Shown: positions 1 through 9,241, numbered from the stretch's first letter. The stretch: 64,000 nucleotides of DNA from Neopararhizobium haloflavum (GCF_002750855.1 NZ_NWUC01000001.1:744001-808000), one strand, 5' to 3'. The notes: generated from the letters alone by a model not told the origin. Numbers and translations: made by a program.

Positions 1-1
1 G

Positions 2-697
2 GGGTTTTTGGGCGTCGACCAACACACCACCGTCGAGCAAAGCATCGTCCAGGGCCAAGCCGAGCGTGCGCCCTGGACCGAGCGTGTCGTGGCGGAACCG
101 TATGAAACGATCCTTGCCGACACAGCGCTGATGCAGACGGTCCGCAGCGCCGGCGGCCAGCTCTTCGGCGACAATTGCGCGGCTTGTCACGGCCGTGACG
201 CAAGCGGCCGGGCGGGCTATCCGGATCTGACCGACGACGACTGGCTGTGGGGCGGCGAGCCGGAGACGATCGAGCAGACCTTACGGCTCGGCATCAATGC
301 CGCGCACCCGGACAGCCGGATCGCGCAGATGCCCGCCTTCGGCCGCGACCAGATGCTTGAACGTACCCAGATCCACGACGTCGCAGCTTTTGTCTTTTCC
401 TTGAGCAACCCTGACTATTCCACCGAGGAGACCGTCGACCGCATCGCCTCTGGCCGCGAAGTGTTCGCGGCGAGCTGCGCCGCCTGCCACGGAGACGCCG
501 GCGAAGGCATCGCCGATATCGGGGCGCCCAATCTGACCGATGATCGCTGGGTCTATGGCGGCGACATGGAAACGATCATCGCCTCCGTCCATGGCGGCCG
601 GCAAGGCCACATGCCGACCTGGGACGAGCGAATGACGGATGCCGAGATTCGCACGCTGTCGCTCTACGTCCACGATCTGGGGATGAGGCGGCCATGA
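2..697 (+). CDS. ccoP: cbb3-type cytochrome c oxidase subunit III (CcoP/FixP), 5' truncated by window start
   Basis: This is the di-haem cytochrome c subunit of the cbb3 oxidase, which passes electrons to the catalytic subunit on the periplasmic side. Two CAACHG haem c motifs are visible, at about residues 55 and 157 of the 231 codons present. Each lies in a typical sequence with 'LTDD.W.(W/Y)GG', and Met ligands follow in 'QMPAF' and 'HMPTW'. The frame is open to the window edge, and its first codons (GFLG) look like the end of the membrane anchor, so roughly the first 60 residues are missing rather than the gene starting here. The stop overlaps the next start (ATGA), as expected for a ccoNOQP operon that continues downstream into accessory genes. 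Confidence 0.93.
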   Translation, partial: GFLGVDQHTTVEQSIVQGQAERAPWTERVVAEPYETILADTALMQTVRSAGGQLFGDNCAACHGRDASGRAGYPDLTDDDWLWGGEPETIEQTLRLGINAAHPDSRIAQMPAFGRDQMLERTQIHDVAAFVFSLSNPDYSTEETVDRIASGREVFAASCAACHGDAGEGIADIGAPNLTDDRWVYGGDMETIIASVHGGRQGHMPTWDERMTDAEIRTLSLYVHDLGMRRP

Positions 698-882
698 ACG
701 CTCAATCTAAGTCCCGAAGATCATGGCTGCTCTGGACGCTGATCCCGGCCGCGCTCGCCGTCTTCGCCGCCGCCAACATCCACCTCGTCTATGTCGCCGT
801 GACGTCACAGCCCGATTGCGTGCCGCATCTGAAGGAAGCGGGCGGGGGCGAGACCTATCGCGCGGCGAAGTCGGCCTGTTGA
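694..882 (+). CDS. small single-pass membrane protein downstream of ccoP
   Basis: A 62-residue protein with a basic N-terminus, one transmembrane segment (about residues 12-34) and a short tail containing two cysteines, one of them the last residue. It starts inside the ccoP stop (ATGA overlap), so it is translationally coupled to the oxidase. I recognise the type as a short protein that often follows ccoP in rhizobia, but I know of no assigned function. Its place suggests a role in cbb3 assembly or anchoring, which is inference. Confidence 0.75.
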   Translation: MNAQSKSRRSWLLWTLIPAALAVFAAANIHLVYVAVTSQPDCVPHLKEAGGGETYRAAKSAC

Positions 883-895
883 AGGGATCTGCGAC

Positions 896-1714
896 ATGAA
901 CGACACCGACCATTCCTACGGGCTCCTCAGCGAAACGTCCGGCATCGGCGAAACGCGTGATCCGCGCCTGCAACGCAACCTGCCGGTCTTTGAGGGACTT
1001 CGCTGGCTCCGCGCCGGCTGGCGCGACTACCGCTCTGCGCCGCTTTCCAGCATTGCCTATGGCGTCGGCATCTTCGTCCTGTCGGTTGCCTTCATCTGGA
1101 CGCTGGTGGCGTTCGGAAGGGACTACATCCTGCTGCCGGCGCTTGGCGGATTCCTGATTGTCGCTCCCTTCCTGGCGATCGGCCTTTACGAAAAGAGCCG
1201 CGCCATCGAGGAAGGCAGGACCGTTACGCTCGGCGACATGCTGCGCATCCGCCCGGCGGCGGGAGCGCAAGTATTCTTCGCCGGACTTCTGCTAATGCTG
1301 CTGGTGCTCCTTTGGAACCGGGCGGCGGTTCTGATCTGGGCACTGTTCTTCGGCGTGACGGCATTTCCGGGTCTCGACCATATCCTCGGTCTTCTCTTCG
1401 GCACGGCCTATGGCTGGACGATGGTGCTGGTCGGCTCAGTGATCGGGGGTCTCTTTGCCGCCTTCGCCTTCGCCATCAGCGTCTTTTCTGTGCCGATGAT
1501 GCTCGACCGGCGCATCGATGCACCGACGGCGATGGGCATGAGCATGAAGCTCGTCTGGAACAATCTGGCGCCGATGATCGCCTGGGGCGCGATGGTGATG
1601 ATCCTGTTCGCCGTCTGCGTGGCGAGCGGCCTTCTCGGCATGATCGTGATCTTCCCGCTGCTCGGCCATGCGACCTGGCATGCCTACCGCGCCGTCGCCG
1701 TTCCGGAGGCGTGA
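896..1714 (+). CDS. DUF2189 integral membrane protein
   Basis: A 272-residue polytopic inner-membrane protein of the DUF2189 type. After about 45 soluble residues comes the family-like '[18 protein letters not shown]' stretch, followed by about six hydrophobic segments. A 13-base gap after the preceding small gene and four bases before ccoI place it in one operon. DUF2189 proteins are common beside cbb3 and cytochrome c genes, but their biochemical role is unknown. GAAGGGATCTGCGAC provides a Shine-Dalgarno-like sequence before the ATG. Confidence 0.85.
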   Translation: MNDTDHSYGLLSETSGIGETRDPRLQRNLPVFEGLRWLRAGWRDYRSAPLSSIAYGVGIFVLSVAFIWTLVAFGRDYILLPALGGFLIVAPFLAIGLYEKSRAIEEGRTVTLGDMLRIRPAAGAQVFFAGLLLMLLVLLWNRAAVLIWALFFGVTAFPGLDHILGLLFGTAYGWTMVLVGSVIGGLFAAFAFAISVFSVPMMLDRRIDAPTAMGMSMKLVWNNLAPMIAWGAMVMILFAVCVASGLLGMIVIFPLLGHATWHAYRAVAVPEA

Positions 1715-1718
1715 GGCG

Positions 1719-3950
1719 ATGAGCTGCTGCGCAACCGGCACGGAGGGCGCGCTGATGCTGGCATCCGGCGCATCCGTCGCGCCCGAGGAAATCCGGCTTG
1801 CCAGCCGCGCGCTCGGTGACGGATACGTCCAGACCGATATCGCGGTCCCGGCAGCGCATTGCGGCGCGTGCATCCTTGCCGTCGAGAACGCCCTGTCGGC
1901 GCTGCCGGGCGTGGTGAGCGCACGTCTCAACCTGACCGCCCGGCGCGCCACGGTCAAATGGCGCGGCGACGGCCCCGTGCCGTCGATGATCGAGGCGCTA
2001 CGCAGGGCCGGCTACGAAGCCAGCATTACCGATCCGTTCGATGATGCGGGCGACGCCGAGATGGGCCGGCTGTTGCGCGCCACGGCCGTCGCCGGTTTCG
2101 CGGCAATGAACATCATGCTCTTGTCGGTCTCGGTCTGGTCCGGCGCCGATGCCGAAACGCGGCACGCGTTCCATCTCGTCTCGGCCGCACTTGCCCTGCC
2201 GACCGTCGCCTATTCCGGCCGGGTGTTCTTCGGCTCCGCATGGAGCGCGCTGAAGGCCGGCCGCACCAATATGGATGTGCCGATCAGTGTCGGCATCCTG
2301 CTCGCCTTCGGCCTCAGCACCTATGATGCATTGACCGGCGGACATCACGCCTATTTCGATGCGGTGACATCGCTCCTGTTCTTCCTTCTGGCAGGGCGCA
2401 CGCTCGACCACGCCATGCGCGGGCGTGCACGCGAGGCGGTGCGCTCGTTGGCGCGCATGATGCCGCGCGGCGCGACCGTCATCGGTGCGGACGGCAGCCG
2501 CGACTATCGCGAAGCGCAAAGCCTCATTCAGGGCGAGATAGTGTTCGTCGCCCCTGGCGACCGCGTGCCGGTGGATGCGACGGTGCTGGAAGGGCAGGGG
2601 CTGCTCGATCTTTCGGTCGTCACCGGCGAAACGGCGCCCGAAACGGTCATGCCGGGGTCGTCGGTCCTGTCCGGCGCGCTCAATCTGGACGCCCCGCTCG
2701 TCATCCGGGTCGATCGACGACCGCAGGATTCGTTCCTCGCCGACATGGTTCGACTGATGGAGGCGGCGGAGGGCGCGCGGGCGCGCTATCGCCGGATCGC
2801 CGACCGCGCGGCGGCGCTCTATTCGCCGGTCGTCCACCTCGTCGCACTGGCGACGCTCGTCGGATGGCTGGCCGCGACCGGCGACTTCCATCGTTCGCTG
2901 ACCGTGGCAATCGCGGTCCTGATCATCACCTGTCCCTGCGCGCTCGGCCTTGCCGTGCCGATGGTGCAGGCGGTCGCCGCACGCCGCCTGTTCGCGATGG
3001 GCGTGACGCTGAAGGATGGCGCGGCGCTGGAGAGGCTGGCCGAGATCGACCATGTGGTGCTCGACAAGACCGGCACTTTGACCACCGGCCGCATGAGCGT
3101 TGCAGCGCATTCGCTGTCGCGGCCGGATCTGGAACTGGCGGCAACGCTGGCAAAGGCGTCGCGCCATCCCGCAGCAGTCGCCATCGCCGCGCTCCAGCCA
3201 AATGCCGACGCAGGGATCCAGGACATTCGCGAGGTTCCGGGCGTCGGCGTCGAGGGGCATCTCGACGGCCGCCTGTGTCGGCTCGGCCGGACATCATGGG
3301 CCGCCCCGGGGGCGGTCGATGAGGGAACGGGCCTTTCGATGGATGGCGTCATGCGCGGCACGTTCCTGGTCGCCGATCAGTTGCGCCCGCAGGCAAGATC
3401 CGCCCTCAACGATTTTCGCAGGCTCGGCTTTGGCGTTGAAATGCTCTCCGGGGATGCGAAGGCGGAAGTGGCACGCGTCGCAGCGATTGTCGGGATCGAT
3501 CGTCATGAAGGCGGAATGCTGCCTGCCGGCAAGGTTGCGCGGCTGGAAAACTTGCGTCAAGGCGGCGCCAAGGTGCTGATGGTCGGTGACGGGCTCAACG
3601 ACGCGCCCGCGCTCGGCGCCGCGCATGTTTCCATGGCGCCGTCCTCGGCTGCCGACATCGGCCGCAACGCCGCCGACCTCGTCTTCATGGGATCGAGCCT
3701 GAAAAGCGTTCCCGAGGCGGTTCGTGTCGCGCGCAAGGCCATTCGCCTCGTGCGCCAGAACATCGGCTTGTCGATCGCTTACAATGCGCTGGCCCTGCCG
3801 CTCGCGATCGCAGGTTATGTGACGCCGCTGATCGCGGCGATCGCCATGTCGACATCGTCGATCCTCGTCGTCGCCAACGCGCTGCGCCTTTCGTCCGGAG
3901 GGCATGCGCGCGAAACCCGGTCGCGCGGCTTGCGCCCGGTGGAAGCATGA
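1719..3950 (+). CDS. ccoI: copper-translocating P1B-type ATPase CcoI/FixI
   Basis: CcoI pumps copper across the membrane for assembly of the CuB centre of cbb3 oxidase. In order, the 743 residues show a Cys-rich start (MSCC), an HMA-like metal-binding motif (HCGACI, about residue 46), membrane segments, the TGE actuator motif, the CPC ion-binding motif in a membrane helix, the DKTGTLT phosphorylation site, the HP motif and [10 protein letters not shown]. The ATG at 1719 was chosen over an in-frame upstream one because GGAGG lies just before it and the upstream start would run far into the DUF2189 gene. The stop overlaps ccoS (ATGA). Neighbouring ccoP and ccoS favour CcoI over a general CopA exporter. 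Confidence 0.95.
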   Translation: MSCCATGTEGALMLASGASVAPEEIRLASRALGDGYVQTDIAVPAAHCGACILAVENALSALPGVVSARLNLTARRATVKWRGDGPVPSMIEALRRAGYEASITDPFDDAGDAEMGRLLRATAVAGFAAMNIMLLSVSVWSGADAETRHAFHLVSAALALPTVAYSGRVFFGSAWSALKAGRTNMDVPISVGILLAFGLSTYDALTGGHHAYFDAVTSLLFFLLAGRTLDHAMRGRAREAVRSLARMMPRGATVIGADGSRDYREAQSLIQGEIVFVAPGDRVPVDATVLEGQGLLDLSVVTGETAPETVMPGSSVLSGALNLDAPLVIRVDRRPQDSFLADMVRLMEAAEGARARYRRIADRAAALYSPVVHLVALATLVGWLAATGDFHRSLTVAIAVLIITCPCALGLAVPMVQAVAARRLFAMGVTLKDGAALERLAEIDHVVLDKTGTLTTGRMSVAAHSLSRPDLELAATLAKASRHPAAVAIAALQPNADAGIQDIREVPGVGVEGHLDGRLCRLGRTSWAAPGAVDEGTGLSMDGVMRGTFLVADQLRPQARSALNDFRRLGFGVEMLSGDAKAEVARVAAIVGIDRHEGGMLPAGKVARLENLRQGGAKVLMVGDGLNDAPALGAAHVSMAPSSAADIGRNAADLVFMGSSLKSVPEAVRVARKAIRLVRQNIGLSIAYNALALPLAIAGYVTPLIAAIAMSTSSILVVANALRLSSGGHARETRSRGLRPVEA

Positions 3951-4132
3951 GCAGCCTCCTCGCATGGCTGGTTCCGGTCGCGCTAGGCATGGGACTTGTC
4001 GGGCTTTGCGCCTTCCTCTGGTCGATGAAGAATGGCCAGCTCGAGGATCTGGATGGGGCCGGCGAACGCGTGCTCCATCAGCCGGTCGATGCGCCGCTGC
4101 CGGCTGCCCCCGGCGATGACCGCAAGCAATAA
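3947..4132 (+). CDS. ccoS: cbb3 oxidase maturation protein CcoS/FixS
   Basis: A 61-residue protein with one N-terminal transmembrane helix followed by the family-typical '[15 protein letters not shown]', which is diagnostic for CcoS. CcoS is needed for incorporation of redox cofactors into cbb3 oxidase. It overlaps ccoI by four bases and ends the ccoP-to-ccoS run. Length and gene order match the rhizobial fixGHIS arrangement. Confidence 0.95.
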   Translation: MSSLLAWLVPVALGMGLVGLCAFLWSMKNGQLEDLDGAGERVLHQPVDAPLPAAPGDDRKQ

Positions 4133-4151
4133 ATACCAGGAGGAAACTGCG

Positions 4152-4283
4152 ATGACGCAGACGGCAGACAGGGATTTCGACTGGGTCGCCGCGCTGGCCT
4201 ATGTCTCGGGGATCGCGGTCGTGGTGGCAAGTTTGGCCGCTCTTGCCATCAGCATGATCGCTGTTGCCTCCATCGTGTTTTGA
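4152..4283 (+). CDS. 43-residue single-pass membrane protein
   Basis: A very short gene with a strong ribosome binding site (AGGAGGAAACTGCG before ATG). The product has about 12 polar residues and then one hydrophobic helix reaching the C-terminus. It follows ccoS by 19 bases and probably belongs to the same transcript. I do not recognise a family. Small membrane peptides are common as cbb3 or NnrS accessory subunits, but that is only a contextual guess. Confidence 0.6.
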   Translation: MTQTADRDFDWVAALAYVSGIAVVVASLAALAISMIAVASIVF

Positions 4284-4347
4284 CGCCTCATCACGGCGCG
4301 GCGGTAGAGCGACGCACGCGTGGATCCGCGTCGAGTCATCCTTGGAT

Positions 4348-4361
4348 TTGCGCTGGCGCAA
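4348..4361. promoter_or_regulatory. NnrR/FNR-type operator TTGCG-CTGG-CGCAA
   Basis: A perfect 5+5 dyad with a four-base centre, 54 bases before the start of the DUF6522 gene. The geometry is that of Crp/Fnr-superfamily sites. TTGCG half-sites are typical for NnrR-like nitric-oxide regulators of alphaproteobacteria rather than the TTGAT of FixK. The same half-sites recur at 6194 and 6673. Confidence 0.75.
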
Positions 4362-4414
4362 TTCAGCGGGCGCGGCAAGCGCTACATTTCCCTTCCCACC
4401 GACGGAGGCGAGTG

Positions 4415-5032
4415 ATGCCTGAAGACCAGCGAATGGACGAGCCTCTGGGCGACGTCGAGATCGATGCCGAATTTGCAGCCCGCGCGTTCGGCATTCCCGT
4501 CGCGCAGTTCGTCGTCGAACTGCGCCGGGGCAACATTCATGGTCTCGTGGAAGACGGAACCGGGGACGATGCAGGTCGACGGCGGCTGAGATTGCGCTAT
4601 CGCGGCCGGGAGCTGCGGATCATTCTCGAAGACGGGCGGATCGTGCAAAGCACCCTCGATGAAAATGCGCCGGCACCGGAAAAAGACATCCTGACCGAGC
4701 GTGTGAGGCTGGCGCTCAAGCGCCGCGCGGGCAATGGCGTCCCGGTTGGCATCGCGAGGCTTGCGAGTGAGATCGATCCGCGCGGACGGAAGGTGTCAGT
4801 CATCCGCCAGGCGCTGGACGACATCACGCGTGCGGACGCCGCTGCCGGCCGGCCGCTTCTCGCGACATTGGTGATTGACGATCCACACACCGAACTTCCG
4901 CCGGAAAGCTTTTTCGGGGTCGCACGCGACAATGGGCTCTTCTCCGGTCATCCGAGGGGATTGGAAGCCTATGCTTTCCATGCGCAGCAGTTGCGCCGCG
5001 CCGTAAGCGCTTATGCTCACCCGCAGGGCTGA
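4415..5032 (+). CDS. DUF6522-like protein with an extra C-terminal domain
   Basis: 205 residues. The N-terminal part (about 10-85) has the look of DUF6522 proteins found beside NnrS and denitrification genes ('VEIDA..AA..FG....F', 'GNIHGLVE.GTGDDAGR', 'RYRGRELR'). The C-terminal part (about 90-205) looks like a separate winged-helix-like module ('GIARLASEID', 'DAAAGRPLLATLVI', 'FFGVARD'). The ATG at 4415 has GGAGGCG at proper spacing; an in-frame upstream start would cross the operator at 4348. It runs into nnrS nine bases later, so one operon under the TTGCG dyad is likely. Function unknown. Confidence 0.75.
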   Translation: MPEDQRMDEPLGDVEIDAEFAARAFGIPVAQFVVELRRGNIHGLVEDGTGDDAGRRRLRLRYRGRELRIILEDGRIVQSTLDENAPAPEKDILTERVRLALKRRAGNGVPVGIARLASEIDPRGRKVSVIRQALDDITRADAAAGRPLLATLVIDDPHTELPPESFFGVARDNGLFSGHPRGLEAYAFHAQQLRRAVSAYAHPQG

Positions 5033-5041
5033 ACGCGACCG

Positions 5042-6190
5042 ATGGGACATGTCTTCGATCAGGGCTTCCGCCCCTTTTTCCTGCTCGCCGGACTTTGGGG
5101 TGGCCTCACGGTGCCGCTCTGGCTCGCTGCCCATGGCGGCATTGTCGAGATCGCTCCGGCCTATGGCGATCGCAACTGGCACGCACACGAACTCCTGTTC
5201 GGATATGCGGCGACGGCGGTCGCCGGGTTTCTGCTGACGGCGATCCCGAACTGGACCGGGCGGCTGCCGGTCAGGGGGTGGCCGCTCGCCGCGCTTGCCG
5301 GAACCTGGGTCGCGGGCAGGGTCGCCATGCTGTCCGCCGGGGCGATCGGCCTTGTCGCCGCAGCAATCATCGATCTTGCCTTTCTGGGAACGCTGATCGC
5401 GATCGCGCTTCGCGAAATCATCCGCGGCCGCAACTGGCGCAATCTGGTGGTGATCGGCTTTGTGACCTTGCTGTTCATGGCAAACATGCTCTTCCACGTT
5501 TCCGTTGCCGCAGGGGCCGAGCCCGACCTCGCGCTTCGCATGGCGATTGCGATCCTCATCATGCTCATCGTCCTGATCGGCGGACGCATCGTGCCGAGCT
5601 TCACCCGCAACTGGCTCGCCAAGCGCGGCAGAACGCTGCCGGCAAGCTTCGGACGGACCGACCGGATCGCGATGGCCGCTTCGGCGCTGGCGCTCATTGC
5701 CTGGGTCACCATGCCCTTTTCAGCATTCACTGCGGTTCTCGCCGCCGCGGCGTCGCTGGCGCTCATGTTCAGGTTGGCGCGCTGGCGCGGCTGGGCGACG
5801 TTTCGCGAACCGCTGCTTCTCGTCCTTCATCTCGGCTATCTGTTCGTGCCGCTCGGCTTCCTGGCGATCGCCGCCGGTCCTTGGGTATCGGTGCCGCATG
5901 GCAGTGTCGTTCACCTCTGGACGGTCGGCGCGATCGGCACGATGACGCTCGCCGTGATGACACGGGCCTCGCTCGGCCACACCGGACGCATGTTGACCGC
6001 GTCGCCTGTCACGACCGCCCTCTATGCCGCGATGATCGGTGCGGCACTACTCAGAGCACTGGCGCCGGTCACGCCGGTCCACGCCGAATTGCTCCTGCTC
6101 TCTGCCGCCGCCTGGTCCGCCGCGCTTCTCGGCTTCGCAATCGCCTTCTGGCCCGTCCTCACGGGACCACGCCGGGTGGCGACCGCCTGA
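5042..6190 (+). CDS. nnrS: NnrS family haem-copper membrane protein
   Basis: 382 residues with about twelve transmembrane segments, beginning with the family hallmark 'FDQGFRPFFLLAG' and containing 'WHAHELLFGY', 'GRIVPSFTRNWL' and later 'HLWTVGAIG.M' with conserved histidines. NnrS proteins bind haem and copper and protect against nitric oxide and related stress. They are controlled by NnrR in denitrifiers. The neighbours (nirK, pseudoazurin and the TTGCG dyads) fit that role. Confidence 0.92.
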   Translation: MGHVFDQGFRPFFLLAGLWGGLTVPLWLAAHGGIVEIAPAYGDRNWHAHELLFGYAATAVAGFLLTAIPNWTGRLPVRGWPLAALAGTWVAGRVAMLSAGAIGLVAAAIIDLAFLGTLIAIALREIIRGRNWRNLVVIGFVTLLFMANMLFHVSVAAGAEPDLALRMAIAILIMLIVLIGGRIVPSFTRNWLAKRGRTLPASFGRTDRIAMAASALALIAWVTMPFSAFTAVLAAAASLALMFRLARWRGWATFREPLLLVLHLGYLFVPLGFLAIAAGPWVSVPHGSVVHLWTVGAIGTMTLAVMTRASLGHTGRMLTASPVTTALYAAMIGAALLRALAPVTPVHAELLLLSAAAWSAALLGFAIAFWPVLTGPRRVATA

Positions 6191-6193
6191 TCG

Positions 6194-6207
6194 TTGCGCC
6201 AGCGCAA
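6194..6207. promoter_or_regulatory. NnrR/FNR-type operator TTGCG-CCAG-CGCAA
   Basis: A second perfect TTGCG-N4-CGCAA dyad, starting four bases after the nnrS stop and 58 bases before the DUF1858 gene. Its spacing to the downstream start is close to that of the first site (54 bases), as expected for an activator site near -40 of a short promoter. Confidence 0.75.
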
Positions 6208-6264
6208 GCACGGAAACCGCATTTTGGTCACCCTGTCCGATCTCGTTCGTTTGGAGTTCGTTTC

Positions 6265-6465
6265 ATGCGCCTTGATCCCGACCAGTCCGTCGACGCCGCA
6301 ATCAAGGCCCACCCGGCTCTGATGCATGTCCTGATCCGCGAGCACATGTCGTGCGTCGGATGTCCGCTGGTGACCTTCTGCTCGCTCGACTATGCGGCCG
6401 TCATGCACGGCAAGACACGCGCCGACCTTGATCGGCGGCTGACCACGCAGGGGCAGCCAGCATGA
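6265..6465 (+). CDS. DUF1858 domain protein (CxxC small regulator-like)
   Basis: A 66-residue protein matching the DUF1858 pattern: 'D.SV..AI..HPA', then 'HMSCVGCP' with the CxxC pair and a further cysteine in 'TFCSL'. Family members are small helical proteins found alone or fused to hybrid-cluster and nitrite or nitric-oxide genes, with a suspected redox or Fe-S role. It starts at an ATG placed after GGAG and overlaps the next gene by four bases. Confidence 0.85.
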   Translation: MRLDPDQSVDAAIKAHPALMHVLIREHMSCVGCPLVTFCSLDYAAVMHGKTRADLDRRLTTQGQPA

Positions 6466-6692
6466 ACATGAAGATAGACGAGGATTTGGGCGAGATCACG
6501 ATCGACCCACTGGCTCGCCGGCTCTACGACCGCTGCCATCCCGACGACAGCTTCGACGAGATGAGACAGCGCGCGCGCTTTTCCAAGGAGGATCGCGGGC
6601 TCTTGCGGGACTGGCGTGCCGCAGCGCGGTGTGTCGTGCAGCCGCGGGAAAGTGGCAGTCGGGCACAGGCTTTTGCGGCAGCGCAAAAATGA
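6462..6692 (+). CDS. 76-residue hypothetical protein coupled to the DUF1858 gene
   Basis: Starts in an ATGA overlap with the DUF1858 gene. The product is hydrophilic, rich in charged residues ('DEDLGEITIDPLARRLYDRC'), has two cysteines and no membrane segment. Its last codons overlap the operator at 6671-6688, so it ends where the next promoter begins. I do not recognise a family. The context suggests denitrification. Confidence 0.6.
   Translation: MNMKIDEDLGEITIDPLARRLYDRCHPDDSFDEMRQRARFSKEDRGLLRDWRAAARCVVQPRESGSRAQAFAAAQK
6671..6688. promoter_or_regulatory. NnrR/FNR-type operator, extended dyad TTTTGCG-GCAG-CGCAAAA
   Basis: The longest of the three identical-type sites: seven-base arms with a four-base centre. 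It lies 87 bases before the pseudoazurin gene and inside the last codons of the preceding small gene. It most likely drives the pseudoazurin-nirK transcript. Confidence 0.8.
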
Positions 6693-6774
6693 CAGACCGT
6701 TACCCGCTATCAATGGCTCGCAAGGGCCGCGAACGGTGAACAGCGGTCAGACAAGCGAAGGAAAGGAAAGATCG

Positions 6775-7236
6775 ATGAGACTGCGTCCCGCAACTTTTGC
6801 CGCCGCAACGATGATGGTCGGCCTTCTGGCCGCTCTGCCGGCGTTCGCCGCCGATCACGAGGTCAAGATGCTCAACATGGGCGGCGACGGCCAGCGCATG
6901 GTCTTCGAACCGGCCTATCTGGAGATCGAGCCCGGCGACACGGTGACTTTCGTCGCGACCGATCCCTCGCACAATTCCGAGATCATCGCCGGCATGCTGC
7001 CGGAGGGGGCTGAGGGCTGGAAGGGCCGGATCAACGAGGAATTATCGGTCACCTTCGATCAGGAAGGCGTCTACGGCTACAAGTGCCTGCCACACTACGC
7101 AATGGGGATGGTCGGCGTCATCAAGGTCGGAACGGATGTCGCCAATCTCGAAGAGACGCGGGCCGTCCGTCATCCCGGCCAGGCGGCCAAGCGCATGGCT
7201 GAACTCCTCGACGGAATCGACGTCGCCAGCAACTGA
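6775..7236 (+). CDS. pseudoazurin (type 1 copper electron donor to NirK)
   Basis: 153 residues with a cleavable signal peptide (to about residue 28, AFAAD) and a cupredoxin fold. The type 1 copper ligands are visible: the His in 'DPSHNSE', and Cys, His and Met in 'YKCLPHYAMGM'. Pseudoazurin carries electrons in the periplasm to copper nitrite reductase, whose gene follows 22 bases later. The start at 6775 was picked because it gives a proper signal peptide and has GGAAAGGAAAG upstream. Confidence 0.93.
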   Translation: MRLRPATFAAATMMVGLLAALPAFAADHEVKMLNMGGDGQRMVFEPAYLEIEPGDTVTFVATDPSHNSEIIAGMLPEGAEGWKGRINEELSVTFDQEGVYGYKCLPHYAMGMVGVIKVGTDVANLEETRAVRHPGQAAKRMAELLDGIDVASN

Positions 7237-7258
7237 CCGCACCTGAGAGGCAACGACC

Positions 7259-8404
7259 ATGACCACCACCTGTGAACATGATGGATCCAAGGAAAGCCCT
7301 GAACTGCGAGGCAGCAATCTGACCCGTCGCTCTGTTCTGGCCGGCACAGCAGGACTCACCCTCGGCACGCTGACCATGGCGGGCACCGCCCAGGCCGAGC
7401 ATCCACGCGGCAGTCCCGCCGGCCATTCTGGGGCACACGACAATCCGGGACGCAGTCTGAGCGAACGGGTTTATCCCGTGCCACAGGACGCAGTTGCCGA
7501 TATCGGCCACGATCCGACGGATCTTCCCGGGCCGATTGAGCGGCGCGTGCCTGAGACCGTCCGTGTCGACTTGGAAACCATCGAACTCGAAGCGAAGCTC
7601 GATCGACAGGCGACGTTCCGCTACTGGACGTTCAACGGCACGGTGCCCGGCCCCTTCGTGCGCGTGCGGGTCGGCGATACGGTGGAAGTTCACCTGAAGA
7701 ACCACCCCGAGAGCTGGCACATGCACAATATCGACTTTCACGCCGCGACCGGTCCCGGCGGCGGAGCGGAGGCGACAAGCGCGGCGCCAGGCGAGGAAAA
7801 GGCGTTCCGGTTCAAGGCCCTCAATCCGGGTCTTTATGTCTATCACTGCGCCGTGCCGCCGGTCGCCATGCACGTTGCCAACGGCATGTACGGCTTGATC
7901 CTCGTCGAGCCGGAGGACGGGCTGCCGCCGGTCGACCGCGAATTCTACGTCATGCAGGGCGAGATCTACACGACCGAAGCGTTCGGCACCGCAGGCCTGC
8001 TGACCGAGGACTACGCCAAGCTGCTCGACGAGCGGCCGGAATTCTTCGTTCTCAACGGCCATGTCGGCGCGTTGACGGAGCATTTCCCGCTGAAGGCCAG
8101 TGTCGGCGAGACGATCCGCATTTTCTTCGGCGTCGGCGGGCCAAACTTCACCTCGTCCTTCCATGTCATCGGCGAGATTTTCGACCGCGTCTATGTCAAC
8201 GGCTCGGTGACGAGCACGCCTTTGACCGACGTCCAGACGGTGGTCGTTCCCGCCGGCGGCGCCGTGGTCACGGAAATGAAGCTCGAAGTGCCCGGCCGAT
8301 ATGTGCTGGTCGATCATTCTTTGTCGCGGGTTGAGCGCGGACTGGCCGGCTGGCTGGACGTTGAAGGTGAGGAGAACCCGGAGATCTTCGCGCCGATCGC
8401 ATGA
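7259..8404 (+). CDS. nirK: copper-containing nitrite reductase NirK, class II type
   Basis: NirK reduces nitrite to nitric oxide in the periplasm. The 381 residues begin with a Tat-type signal ('TRRSVLAG', cleavage near residue 44), then two cupredoxin domains. Copper ligands are seen in 'HMHNIDFHA', 'YHCAVPPVAMHVANGMYG' (Cys, His and Met of type 1 plus a type 2 His) and 'SSFHVIGEIFDRVY'. The short linker after YHC is as in class II enzymes rather than the APGGMVPWH form of class I. It is co-transcribed with pseudoazurin and followed by a hairpin terminator. Confidence 0.95.
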   Translation: MTTTCEHDGSKESPELRGSNLTRRSVLAGTAGLTLGTLTMAGTAQAEHPRGSPAGHSGAHDNPGRSLSERVYPVPQDAVADIGHDPTDLPGPIERRVPETVRVDLETIELEAKLDRQATFRYWTFNGTVPGPFVRVRVGDTVEVHLKNHPESWHMHNIDFHAATGPGGGAEATSAAPGEEKAFRFKALNPGLYVYHCAVPPVAMHVANGMYGLILVEPEDGLPPVDREFYVMQGEIYTTEAFGTAGLLTEDYAKLLDERPEFFVLNGHVGALTEHFPLKASVGETIRIFFGVGGPNFTSSFHVIGEIFDRVYVNGSVTSTPLTDVQTVVVPAGGAVVTEMKLEVPGRYVLVDHSLSRVERGLAGWLDVEGEENPEIFAPIA

Positions 8405-8430
8405 TTGCGGCAGGCAAGACCAAGAGAATG

Positions 8431-8452
8431 CGGCCCCCTCGACCGGGGGCCG
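8431..8452 (+). terminator. stem-loop terminator after nirK
   Basis: A perfect eight-base-pair GC stem (CGGCCCCC / GGGGGCCG) with a six-base loop, followed by GTTTGG. It starts 27 bases after the nirK stop. The T tract is short, so it may be a weak or Rho-aided terminator. Confidence 0.65.
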
Positions 8453-8510
8453 TTTGGTCATGTGCTCCAGCCAACCTATAGTGGAGGAAAGCAATAGAGA
8501 ACGTTGCGAG

Positions 8511-9215
8511 ATGACCATGCCCAGGCCGGCCAGACTGACGCCGCCACCCGAAATGAGCGAGACGAGTTTGTTTCAGGGCCTGGGTGCGACCGCCCTGAAA
8601 AGTGTCCTTGCCGCGGCCGTCGAGACGTCGCTGCGTGCCGGCGAGACGCTGTTCCATCAAGGCGACGAGGCAAGCCGTCTCTATCTCGTCGTCAGCGGCG
8701 TGGTGAAGCTGAGCCAGGTCGCCGCCAACGGGACGCAGCATGTCCTGCGCTTGATGTCCGCTGGCGATGTCATCGGCTGCGTGGCGGTCTTCAACCGCTT
8801 TCCCTATCCGGTAACGGCAAGCGTAGAGGAAGACGCCACGCTGATATCCTGGGCCGAGCCGCAGTTCTGGCATCTCATGGAAGATCATCCGGAATTGATG
8901 ACGAATGCGCTGCGGACGGTGGGTCAGCGCACGCAGGAGTTCGTTGCCCGGCTAGGCGAAGTCAACGGCGCCACCGCCGAGCAGAAGGTCGCACGCGCCG
9001 TGCTGCGGCTGGCCCGCCAGGCGGGGATCAAGGAAGCGGACGGCGTGCGCGTCGGCATGACGCGGCAGGACCTCGCCGACATGACTGGCATCACCTATTT
9101 CACGATCAGCCGGATTCTGAGCGACTGGAAACGGCGCGAGTTGGTCGAAGCCGGCCGGCGCGAAATGCTGGTCAGGAACCCGCATGCACTGCTGCTCCTC
9201 TCCGACGGAAGCTGA
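8511..9215 (+). CDS. Crp/Fnr-family transcriptional regulator (NnrR-like)
   Basis: 234 residues with an N-terminal cyclic-nucleotide-binding-like beta barrel ('LRAGETLFHQGDEASRLYLVVSG', 'GDVIG') and a C-terminal winged helix ('MTRQDLADMTG' then recognition helix 'TYFTISRIL'). There is no N-terminal cysteine cluster, so it is not an oxygen-sensing FNR; it fits the NnrR/DnrD class that responds to nitric oxide. Its position directly after nirK and the nearby TTGCG dyads make it the likely regulator of this cluster. An in-frame ATG at 8460 is an alternative start inside the terminator region, which is less likely. The ribosome site is weak. Confidence 0.85.
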   Translation: MTMPRPARLTPPPEMSETSLFQGLGATALKSVLAAAVETSLRAGETLFHQGDEASRLYLVVSGVVKLSQVAANGTQHVLRLMSAGDVIGCVAVFNRFPYPVTASVEEDATLISWAEPQFWHLMEDHPELMTNALRTVGQRTQEFVARLGEVNGATAEQKVARAVLRLARQAGIKEADGVRVGMTRQDLADMTGITYFTISRILSDWKRRELVEAGRREMLVRNPHALLLLSDGS

Positions 9216-9241
9216 TCCGCCGTTGCCAGCATCGGGCACAT

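Noticed and set aside
1998-3260. Long minus-strand open frame of 420 codons across ccoI
   Set aside because: Antisense shadow of a GC-rich gene; its sequence is His/Arg-rich without family-like motifs, while the plus frame has all P-type ATPase motifs.
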